Part shown: positions 44,979 through 51,541 of the stretch, piece by piece
Layout: each line of letters begins with the position of its first letter
How positions within the stretch are numbered: the first letter of the stretch is position 1
NCBI RefSeq assembly: GCF_011683915.1
Contig: NZ_JAAQPH010000002.1
Span: 310,001-374,000 of the forward strand
Reading direction: 5' to 3'
DNA length: 64,000 nt
Source of the DNA: Pelagibius litoralis
GTDB taxonomy: Bacteria; Pseudomonadota; Alphaproteobacteria; Kiloniellales; Kiloniellaceae
Made by a program: the position numbers and the translations under genes
Notes under the pieces: model-generated
Told to the model about the DNA's origin: nothing
Databases searched by the model: none
Seen by the model: the letters and a program-made list of their open reading frames with translations, nothing else

Positions 44979-45854
44979 TCACTGTTTCACTGATCCAAGG
45001 GTCAGCCCGCGCACCAAATTCTTTTGCACGAGCAGGATGAACACAAAGGCCGGCAACATGGCCGCGGTGCCGAGGGCGGCCATGTTGCCCCAGGCGGTTC
45101 CGGTCGAGGTAACGAAGGTCGAAGAGACGACCGGCACGGTCTTCAAGCTGGTCTGGGTCAAGGTCAGAGCGAAGAGAAACTCCGTCCAGGAAAAGATGAA
45201 GCACAACACGGCCGTCGCGGCGATCCCGCCCAGGGCCATTGGCAGCACCAGCTTGCGGAAGATCAGAAAGCGCGACGCGCCGTCGATCAGGGCGGCTTCG
45301 TCGATCTCTTTGGGGATGTCGTCGAAGAAACTTTTCAGCAGCAGCACCGCCAGCGGCATGTTCATCAATGCGTGAACGAGGACGATGCCGGTATAAGTGT
45401 CGAGCAGGCCGAAATCCTTGTAGATGAAGAACATCGGAATGGCGACGGCGACCGGCGGCATCATGCGGGTGGAGAGGATCCAGAACACGAAATGATGCTG
45501 GCCGCGAAAGCGCATGCGCGACAGCGCATAGGCCGCCAGGGTGGCGACCAGAACCGCCACTGCCGTTGAGAAGACCGCAATGATGATCGAGTCCATCAGC
45601 CGTGGCGCCATATAGAAGTCGCCGCCGCCGGGCAGCACGGCGATACCCTTCTCGAAGCCCAGCGATATGCCGAAAACTTCCTCATAGGACTTCGCGGAAG
45701 TTTCGAAAGAGAAAATTTTCGGGGGGATCGCAAAGATGTCTCGTCCGAGCTTGATGGAGACCGTGATCCAGTAGTAGATCGGAAAGGCAAACAGCATCAC
45801 CACTGCCCAGGCGACAAGGGCGCGTAGAATTCTCTGGGCCGGTGTGAGCACCAT
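44979..45854 (-). CDS. ABC transporter permease, CUT1 type (MalG-like)
   Basis: A 291-residue permease with six transmembrane helices. The MalG-type EAA loop IPKEIDEAALIDGASRFLIFRKLVLPMA, read in two parts around EAALIDGAS, contacts the ATPase. PIYYWITVSIKLGRDIF near the N-terminus is also typical. It lies three bases after the partner permease and is the second gene of the operon. Confidence 0.93.
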   Translation of the reverse strand: MVLTPAQRILRALVAWAVVMLFAFPIYYWITVSIKLGRDIFAIPPKIFSFETSAKSYEEVFGISLGFEKGIAVLPGGGDFYMAPRLMDSIIIAVFSTAVAVLVATLAAYALSRMRFRGQHHFVFWILSTRMMPPVAVAIPMFFIYKDFGLLDTYTGIVLVHALMNMPLAVLLLKSFFDDIPKEIDEAALIDGASRFLIFRKLVLPMALGGIAATAVLCFIFSWTEFLFALTLTQTSLKTVPVVSSTFVTSTGTAWGNMAALGTAAMLPAFVFILLVQKNLVRGLTLGSVKQ

Positions 45855-45857
45855 GAC

Positions 45858-46766
45858 CTACCACCTGACCTTGAAGATTTTCACGAAAAGGTTCGCCGCG
45901 ATCAGGATCACAAACAGCGCGAAGAGGCTGAGGGTGGCGCCGTAGCCCCACTTGATGAAGCTGAAGGTTTGCTGCCAGGCGTAGAGACTGAGTGTGTAGG
46001 TCGCGGTGCCCGGCCCGCCGGAGGTCATGACGAAGACATAGTCGAACATGCGGAACAGGTCGATGCCGCGGATCAGCACGGCAATGGCGATGACTTTGCT
46101 CATCATCGGCAGGGTGATGCGCCGGAAGATCTGCCAGGCGCTGGCACCGTCGATCATGGCCGATTCAAAGGGATCGCGGGGCAGGGAACGCAGGCCGGCA
46201 ATGAAGATCAGCACCATGAAGGGCGTCCACTGCCAGACGTCGGCCAGAATCACCCCCCAGATCGCCAGCGACGAGGTCGCCAGGATCGGCGTCGCCGGGC
46301 TCAGCACGCCGAGGGACTGAAGTGTCCAACTGATCAGGCCGAACTGCGAGTCTTGCATCAGGAGGAACATCATCCCGGTGACCGCGGGTGGAATGACAAG
46401 GGTCAGGGTCATGACGCCGCGCAGGAAACCGAAGCCCCGGTCGTCGGAATCGATCAGCAGGGCGATGGCCATGCCGAGCACCAGCTGGATGGTCAGGCAA
46501 ACGCCGGTGTAGAACAGCGTGACGTAGAAAGCGCTCCACATGCGCGGATCGGCAAAGAGTTTCTGCCAGTTTTCGAAACCGACGGGCACCAGGGCCCGTT
46601 TGCGCGGTGCGAATTCGTGAAACGACAGAAAGATATTGTAGAAGAAGGGGTAGAGGGCGAAGACCACCAGGATGACGATCAGCGGCAGCAGCCATGGCAA
46701 GGGATGGTCGGAAACCATGAAGCGGGGGCCTTTGAGGGCGCGCGTCACCATCCGGCGATCATCCAT
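45858..46766 (-). CDS. ABC transporter permease, CUT1 type (MalF-like)
   Basis: A 302-residue permease with six transmembrane helices, starting WLLPLIVILVVFALYPFFYNIFLSF. The EAA loop contains ESAMIDGASAWQIFRRITLPM, and FVMTSGGPGTATYTL is the conserved MalF segment near the end. It is the promoter-proximal gene of the leftward nine-gene operon, divergent from the SorC regulator. A binding-protein gene usually comes first; here the permeases do. Confidence 0.92.
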   Translation of the reverse strand: MDDRRMVTRALKGPRFMVSDHPLPWLLPLIVILVVFALYPFFYNIFLSFHEFAPRKRALVPVGFENWQKLFADPRMWSAFYVTLFYTGVCLTIQLVLGMAIALLIDSDDRGFGFLRGVMTLTLVIPPAVTGMMFLLMQDSQFGLISWTLQSLGVLSPATPILATSSLAIWGVILADVWQWTPFMVLIFIAGLRSLPRDPFESAMIDGASAWQIFRRITLPMMSKVIAIAVLIRGIDLFRMFDYVFVMTSGGPGTATYTLSLYAWQQTFSFIKWGYGATLSLFALFVILIAANLFVKIFKVRW

Positions 46767-46988
46767 TGAAATCGCTTCATCGAGAATGCAGGCCGATCAG
46801 ATAGCCGTCGCCCTGAGAACACCACGCACCTCCCCAACAGCAGGCATTAATGAAATGCGCGCAGGATTACCCTGTCGCCAGCCTGTTCGTTCTTATTACG
46901 GTTAACGTCGCATAACATTTTTTTCCGTGCAATATCATTTGTTCATGTTAATGCTCATTGCCGGATATTCAAGAGAAGGCATGACCCT
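46767..46988. promoter_or_regulatory. Divergent promoter region between sugar operon and SorC regulator
   Basis: This 222-base spacer contains an A+T-rich block at about 46898-46965, with TATTACGG, CATAACATTTTTTT and ATATCATTTGTTCATG. It is the most A+T-rich stretch of the neighbourhood and the likely site of both promoters and of the SorC operator. The repeated TTCATG/CTCATT elements at 46942-46964 are a weak operator candidate. I cannot define a full palindrome. Confidence 0.45.
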
Positions 46989-47975
46989 ATGGCCCGGGCG
47001 ACACCGGACATTCTGAAGCTCGGCGACGAGGCCCAGCGCGAAGGCTGGCCCGAGCAGTTGGCCGTGCGCATCTGCTGGCACTACTACATGCTGGGCCGCA
47101 CCCAGCAGGAGATCGCCGAGGCGCTGGGTATCAACCGGGTCCGGGTAAACCGCCTGCTGGCCGAAGCCAGGCGGCGCGGCATCGTGCGGGTCACCATCCA
47201 TTCCAAGCTGACCGAGAACGTCGCCCTCGAACAACGCCTCGCAGAGACCTACGGGCTCGATCTGGTTGAGGTGGTGATCGGCGATGTCGCCGACGAGGCC
47301 CAGCTTGCCGAGGTTCTGGGGCGGGCGGCGGCGGGATCGGTCGCACCGCTCTATGAAGACGGCATGACCGTGGGGATTGCCTGGGGGATTACCCTGAAGG
47401 CCTTTGCGCAGGCGACAGAGGAGAAACCGCTGCACGATGCCGCGGTGGTTTCCATGCTCGGATCGCTGACCCGGCGTTCTTCCGTCGATGCTTACGAGGC
47501 AACGACCGATCTGGCCGCCCGCCTTCATGCCGAGTGCTACTATCTGCCCGGCCCCATCGTCTGCGACAGCGAGGAAAGCCGTAACACGATCCTGCAGCAG
47601 CCGATGATGCGGGAGGTCTTTTTGAAGACACGCTCGGCGGATCTGGCCCTGGCGAGTGTCGGCGGGCTGGACTCCAGCACCATCCGGCTCATGGGCTTCG
47701 TGAACGAAGCGGAGTTCGACGAGGTTTCCAAGGCCGGGGCCATCGGCAACTTCCTGGGCTACTACCTGGATGAGAAGGCGGAGATCCTCGACCATCCCAT
47801 CAATCGCCGGGTGCTCGGTTTTCCGCCCAGCGATTTCATCAAGATCCCCCGCCGAATCATGATTTCAGGTGGCCCCACCAAGGTGCCGGTGCTGCGCGCC
47901 TTGATCGAGCGCGGCTACTTCACAGACCTGGTCACCGACGCCGAGACTGCAAAGGCGCTGTTGGAGAGCGCGTAG
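46989..47975 (+). CDS. SorC/DeoR-family sugar-binding transcriptional regulator
   Basis: A 328-residue regulator. The N-terminal HTH (residues about 22-58) is YYMLGRTQQEIAEALGINRV and RVNRLLAEARRRGIV. The C-terminal sugar-phosphate-binding domain shows TVGIAWGITLKAFA, LASVGGLDSSTIRLMGF and KVPVLRALIERGYF. SorC proteins sense a phosphorylated intermediate and control the adjacent operon. It is divergent from the polyol ABC/kinase operon, which it most likely regulates. AGAAGG lies 8-13 bases before the ATG. Confidence 0.92.
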   Translation: MARATPDILKLGDEAQREGWPEQLAVRICWHYYMLGRTQQEIAEALGINRVRVNRLLAEARRRGIVRVTIHSKLTENVALEQRLAETYGLDLVEVVIGDVADEAQLAEVLGRAAAGSVAPLYEDGMTVGIAWGITLKAFAQATEEKPLHDAAVVSMLGSLTRRSSVDAYEATTDLAARLHAECYYLPGPIVCDSEESRNTILQQPMMREVFLKTRSADLALASVGGLDSSTIRLMGFVNEAEFDEVSKAGAIGNFLGYYLDEKAEILDHPINRRVLGFPPSDFIKIPRRIMISGGPTKVPVLRALIERGYFTDLVTDAETAKALLESA

Positions 47976-47994
47976 CGTTTCTGGTTCGGTGCGA

Positions 47995-48633
47995 TCAACT
48001 GTCGTAAAACAGCTCTTCGGCCAGGGTCCAGTTGCCGTCGGCCTCCCGGCAGGCAATCGCCCGTGTCGTTTCCTCGCTATCGACGGCAACTTTCACCGCA
48101 AGGTACTCCCGGCACCAATGATTCGATTTGCTGCGGTAGGTTCGCACCGGCGTCACCTCGCCATAGGTGCCGCTGTCCGGGTTTCGCCAGGCCAGTTTAT
48201 TGCCGGAAGCGGTTTCCTCAAGCGCCCGTGCCACGGCGTCGGACAGCAGGCGCTGGTCCTCCGCCTGCCGCGCCGCCAGGGATTCGAGCGTGCTGTGTAC
48301 CCGGTATTCTCCGGCCAGGTATCCCGCCACGCCGGCAACCACGGCCATCGCCAGCGCCGCCGCCAGGGCAGGGGACCAGCGCTTGGCCCTGGGTGTCGGG
48401 CGGCGGGCGGCAAAGCCACGGTCGATCGTATCGATCAGATGTTGCGGCGGATCTTCGTTCACCGGGCCCTGCATGGCCGAGCGCAACAAAGCGGCGGCAT
48501 CTCGCAGGGACTTCACTTGCGCCTGCGCCGCCATATCGCTTGCCAGGCGCTGCTCCACGTCGCGGGCGGCAGCCGGGTCCAACTCTCCATCGACATAGGC
48601 TTGAAGACTATCGTCGATTTCCTTTCTGCTCAT
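47995..48633 (-). CDS. Anti-sigma factor with C-terminal 17-kDa-surface-antigen-like domain (pair 2)
   Basis: A 212-residue single-pass membrane protein. The cytoplasmic part (DDSLQAYVDGELDPAAARDV, residues 7-26) has the anti-sigma start. A transmembrane helix spans about residues 87-108. The outer part ends in a domain (residues 144-204) with LAWRNPDSGTYGEVTP, SNHWCREY (C174) and AIACREADGNW (C195), the pattern of the rickettsial 17-kDa surface antigen / RT0821 domain. The lipoprotein encoded at 50403 carries the same domain, including the helix before it. The ATG overlaps the sigma stop (ATGA), and GGAGA precedes it. The fusion suggests the domain is the sensor. Confidence 0.88.
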   Translation of the reverse strand: MSRKEIDDSLQAYVDGELDPAAARDVEQRLASDMAAQAQVKSLRDAAALLRSAMQGPVNEDPPQHLIDTIDRGFAARRPTPRAKRWSPALAAALAMAVVAGVAGYLAGEYRVHSTLESLAARQAEDQRLLSDAVARALEETASGNKLAWRNPDSGTYGEVTPVRTYRSKSNHWCREYLAVKVAVDSEETTRAIACREADGNWTLAEELFYDS

Positions 48634-49181
48634 CTGCCGTTCTCCATCTTGCCATTCTCTATCCCGCCATCGGGGCTGCCGTCGGTGTTTGCCTCGGCGC
48701 CTTCTTCTTCCAGGTAACCGCGCATGGCCGAGCGGGCGCGGCCCAGGCGGCTGGTCACCGTGCCGACCGGCAGGCCGGTGATCTGCGATACCTCGCGGTA
48801 ACTGCGCCCCTCCACGCATATGAGCAGCAGTACGATGCGTTGCTCCTCCGGCAGGCGATCAATGAAGCGGCGCACGGCGGTGAGAGCGAAGCGGTCTTCC
48901 TGTTGCTTCTCGCCGTCCAGCGACCATTGGCTCTCAGAGCCGATCACCGCGAGATGGCGGGCGCGCGTCTTGCCGTCACGCAAGGCGTTGAAATGCAGGT
49001 TCTGTGCGATGCGGTACATCCAACTGTCCAACCGGGTTCCTTTTTCCCACTTTTCGAGGTTGGCTATGGCTCTCTCACAGGTTGCCTGAACCAGATCGTC
49101 GCCATCCGGCACCGAACCGGCCAACCCATAGGCGAAGCGGCGGAGCTGCGGCAGCAGCGCTACGATCTCGTCACGCAGCAT
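48630..49181 (-). CDS. ECF-family RNA polymerase sigma factor (pair 2)
   Basis: A 183-residue ECF sigma factor. Region 2 includes LRRFAYGLAGSVPDGDDLVQ and LDSWMYRIAQNLHFNALRD. Region 4 includes LPEEQRIVLLLICVEGRSYR followed by GLPVGTVTSRLGRARSAM. An open frame continues upstream into the antisense of the Hint gene, but the ATG at 49181 matches the family start. A short hydrophilic tail ends in GGIENGKMENGR. It is divergent from the Hint gene array at 49399, the obvious candidate target. I could not recognise a confident shared ECF promoter motif upstream of the two Hint genes. Confidence 0.9.
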   Translation of the reverse strand: MLRDEIVALLPQLRRFAYGLAGSVPDGDDLVQATCERAIANLEKWEKGTRLDSWMYRIAQNLHFNALRDGKTRARHLAVIGSESQWSLDGEKQQEDRFALTAVRRFIDRLPEEQRIVLLLICVEGRSYREVSQITGLPVGTVTSRLGRARSAMRGYLEEEGAEANTDGSPDGGIENGKMENGR

Positions 49182-49398
49182 CTCGTCCAAAAGATCCCCT
49201 CCAAGCCTCTGACGGGCATGTCGGTCGGGTTTCCAGTGCCTTACCGCTTCAACAACACACCAGACGGCAAAAGCTTCCCGAAACGGCTTCACTTTGCAGA
49301 AATATGAGAAAATGTAGCACGCTGGGGATGGATTCCGCTGCTGGCGTGTTATCGGAACAAGGACAAACTTCCAGGATGGCTTTGATGAAGGCAGGAAC

Positions 49399-50403
49399 AT
49401 GAAACAAAGCAACCGCGCCTTCACGCGCCTGATGGCGTCGACCAGTCTGATTGCCCTCTCGCTGACGATAGCACCCATTGCCCTAAGCCCTGATATCGGC
49501 GGCGCGAGCCTGGGCTTCGCCGACTCCGGCAGCAGCTGCTTTGTCGCCGGTACCCGGGTTTTGATGGCTGACGGCTCGGAAAAGGCGATTGAGTGTATCG
49601 AAGTGGGAGAGGCAATCCGCAACGGCCGCGGCGGCATCAGCCGCGTTCGCGCGATTGAGAGGCCTGCTCTCGGTACGCGGTTGCTTTTTGCTTTCAATGG
49701 CTCCCGGCCTTTTGTGACGGCAGAACATCCCTTTCTCACTATGATGGGTTGGAAAGCCGTCGATCCGGCAGCAACGGCCCGTGAGAATCCATCACTGCCG
49801 GTTTTGACGCTGCGCCAAGGCGACCTGCTGACCCGGGCACATCCGGCGCGGTCCGGAAGTGTTTCCGGGAACCTTGCCCTGGCGGATGACATTGAGTACG
49901 CGCTGGAGCCGTTACGGCGCCTGACGGCATCTGCCGCGCCGCCTGAAACCGTCGTCTATAATCTCATCCTGGAAGGTGATCGCAGCTTCATTGCCGACGG
50001 CTATGTGGTTCACAACAAGGGCGGTGAAGGGGGTGAGTCCGGCGGAGATTCCGGCGGCGAATCAGGAGGCGGCGATTCAGGGGGCGGCGGAGAGTCCGGA
50101 GGAGGAAATTCCGGCAGCGGCGGCGGCGGCGAATCTGGCGAGAGCGACAGTTCGGGCGAAGGCGGCGAATCTGGCGAGAGCGACAGCTCGGGCGAAGGCG
50201 GCGAATCTGGCGAGAGCGGCAGTTCGGACGAAGGCGGCGAATCTGGCGAGAGCGGCAGTTCGGGTGAAGGCGGTGAATCGGGCGATAGCGGTGAGTCCGG
50301 AGAAAGCGGCGAAGCGGGCGAATTCTCTGGTGATGCGGGCGAAGCTGGCGAAGATCTCAACGACGATGAAGAGGCGGATTTAATCCGCCGGGGTTGGCAG
50401 TGA
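49399..50403 (+). CDS. Secreted Hint-domain protein with Gly/Glu/Ser repeat tail, paralogue 1
   Basis: A 334-residue exported protein. A signal-peptide-like N-terminus (residues 1-41) is followed by a Hint (hedgehog/intein) domain at residues 47-206. The nucleophile is in SCFVAGTRVLMADGS (C47), the block B motif is FVTAEHPFLT (T107, H110), and the domain ends in GYVVHN (H205, N206). The next residue is Lys, not Cys, Ser or Thr, so splicing is not expected, but Asn-dependent cleavage would free the tail. That tail (207-334) is KGGEGGESGG, then four 12-residue repeats, and ends DLIRRGWQ. AGGAA precedes the ATG. Its stop overlaps the lipoprotein start (TGATG). Host target unknown. Confidence 0.88.
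   Translation: MKQSNRAFTRLMASTSLIALSLTIAPIALSPDIGGASLGFADSGSSCFVAGTRVLMADGSEKAIECIEVGEAIRNGRGGISRVRAIERPALGTRLLFAFNGSRPFVTAEHPFLTMMGWKAVDPAATARENPSLPVLTLRQGDLLTRAHPARSGSVSGNLALADDIEYALEPLRRLTASAAPPETVVYNLILEGDRSFIADGYVVHNKGGEGGESGGDSGGESGGGDSGGGGESGGGNSGSGGGGESGESDSSGEGGESGESDSSGEGGESGESGSSDEGGESGESGSSGEGGESGDSGESGESGEAGEFSGDAGEAGEDLNDDEEADLIRRGWQ
50125..50268 (+). repeat. 36-bp in-frame tandem repeat, four copies
   Basis: Four consecutive 36-bp units start at 50125, 50161, 50197 and 50233 and differ by a few bases each; a degenerate copy follows. They encode GGESGES(D/G)SS(G/D)E in the tail of the first Hint protein. Such arrays change length by slippage, so the copy number may vary among strains. 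Confidence 0.92.
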
Positions 50404-50777
50404 TGTCGGCGCTTGGTTTGAAGGGCCCGAAGACGCTGACGTTACTGGGAGTGGTATTCTTCCTGAGCGCCTGCGCGCAGTCGCAACCGGCGGGCGACCC
50501 GTCCTATGCCGCGCTGGCCCCCCGCGCCGAGGTGCTGGCGCGCAATACGGTGCAGACCGCCCTGGAGACCGCGCAGAGCCGATCGAGCCTGGGGTGGAGC
50601 TTTGTGGAGGACGGCAGCAGTGGCGCAATAACCCCCTTGCGCAGTTACAAGAGCACCACGGGCTATTACTGCCGCGAGTATGTCGAGGTGATTGAGACGG
50701 CTGCGAACGGTAGCAATTCCAGGCAAAGGACGGCATGCCGCGATGTCGACGGCGTCTGGAAACCGATACGGTCTTGA
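50403..50777 (+). CDS. Lipoprotein with 17-kDa-surface-antigen-like domain
   Basis: A 124-residue lipoprotein. The lipobox LSAC (C24) follows a hydrophobic stretch, so it should be anchored to a membrane by lipid. Residues 41-119 contain LARNTVQTALETAQ, SSLGWSFVEDG, ITPLRSYKSTTGYYCREY (C90) and TACRDVDGVW (C112). The same helix plus domain forms the outer part of the anti-sigma factor at 47995. The start at 50403 overlaps the Hint stop, so translation is coupled. It may compete with or signal to the anti-sigma factor; that is inference. It is followed four bases later by the oxygenase gene. Confidence 0.87.
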   Translation: MSALGLKGPKTLTLLGVVFFLSACAQSQPAGDPSYAALAPRAEVLARNTVQTALETAQSRSSLGWSFVEDGSSGAITPLRSYKSTTGYYCREYVEVIETAANGSNSRQRTACRDVDGVWKPIRS

Positions 50778-50780
50778 GTG

Positions 50781-51452
50781 ATGCTTGCGACTATTGACGG
50801 GGTGCTCGATTGGCCCGCCTTGAAACAGCTGCGCGCCGCCTTGGCCGACGGTGCGTTTGTCGACGGACAGACCACGGCAGGCTTTCGGGCAAAAAGAGTT
50901 AAACACAACGAGCAGTTAAGCCCCAAGGCTGCGGATCGTAAGTCTCTGGATGATATGATTTTGAATGCGCTGCGTGGCCATGACGACTTCCAGCGACTGG
51001 CTTTCCCCAAGGCCATCCAAAGGCCGCTGTTCAGCCGTTACGGCGTCGGGATGAACTATGGCCTCCACGTCGACGACGCTTTGATGGGTAAGGAAAGACG
51101 GATCAGGAGCGACCTCTCGGTCACGGTCTTTTTGAATAACCCGGACGACTACGATGGTGGCGAGCTGGAGATGATGAGCGCCTTCGGGCCCCAGGAGGTC
51201 AAGCTGCCCGCCGGATCGGCCGTTCTCTATCCCTCCAGCACTTTGCACAGGGTCAAACCGGTAGCGGCTGGCGAGCGGCTGGCCGCGGTAACCTGGGTTC
51301 AGAGCTTCATTGCCGATCCGGCAAGAAGGGAGATTCTGATCGATGTTGATCGCATGCGACGGCGACTGACCTCGGTGGATCCTGACGGTGAGGAAACCGA
51401 CCTCGCATTCAAGACCTACGCCAACCTTCTACGCATGTGGTCCGACGTTTAA
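50781..51452 (+). CDS. PKHD-type Fe(II)/2-oxoglutarate-dependent hydroxylase (PiuC/YbiX family)
   Basis: A 223-residue oxygenase of the PKHD-type hydroxylase family. The iron ligands are H96 and D98 in MNYGLHVDDALMG and H156 in SSTLHRVKPV, and the 2-oxoglutarate Arg lies in AGERLAAVTWVQS. The family name comes from similarity to prolyl hydroxylases; PiuC members often lie beside TonB siderophore receptors, but none is here. Instead it stands between two Hint genes and right after the lipoprotein, which raises the chance that it modifies one of these products or responds to iron. GTG at 50778 is an alternative start; the ATG fits the family. Confidence 0.9.
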   Translation: MLATIDGVLDWPALKQLRAALADGAFVDGQTTAGFRAKRVKHNEQLSPKAADRKSLDDMILNALRGHDDFQRLAFPKAIQRPLFSRYGVGMNYGLHVDDALMGKERRIRSDLSVTVFLNNPDDYDGGELEMMSAFGPQEVKLPAGSAVLYPSSTLHRVKPVAAGERLAAVTWVQSFIADPARREILIDVDRMRRRLTSVDPDGEETDLAFKTYANLLRMWSDV

Positions 51453-51541
51453 CTGCTGGGCCGAAGATTACTGTTCTTGGGGGATGATTTCCGTTTCCCG
51501 CGGGTTGTCTCAGTAGATCAACCCCAAGCGAGGAAAGCCCC
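51453..51541 (+). promoter_or_regulatory. Leader of the second Hint gene
   Basis: The 89 bases between the oxygenase stop and the second Hint start are long enough for a separate promoter. The sequence GCGAGGAAAG at 51527-51536 is the ribosome-binding site. I see no terminator and no convincing sigma-type box shared with the region before the first Hint gene. Confidence 0.4.

Noticed and set aside
48990-49060. A GGAAAC/CGTC pair upstream of the second sigma gene as an autoregulated ECF promoter
   Set aside because: The elements near 49220-49245 have a spacer a base or more short of the usual 16-17, and no matching pair precedes the Hint genes, so I could not support it.
49182-49892. Upstream extension of the second sigma-factor frame
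   Set aside because: It runs antisense through the first Hint gene; sigma region 2 begins right after the ATG at 49181, so the extension is not coding.
50781-51452. PiuC-family gene as part of a siderophore-receptor locus
   Set aside because: Members often sit beside TonB-dependent receptors, but none is present here; the neighbours are Hint and lipoprotein genes.
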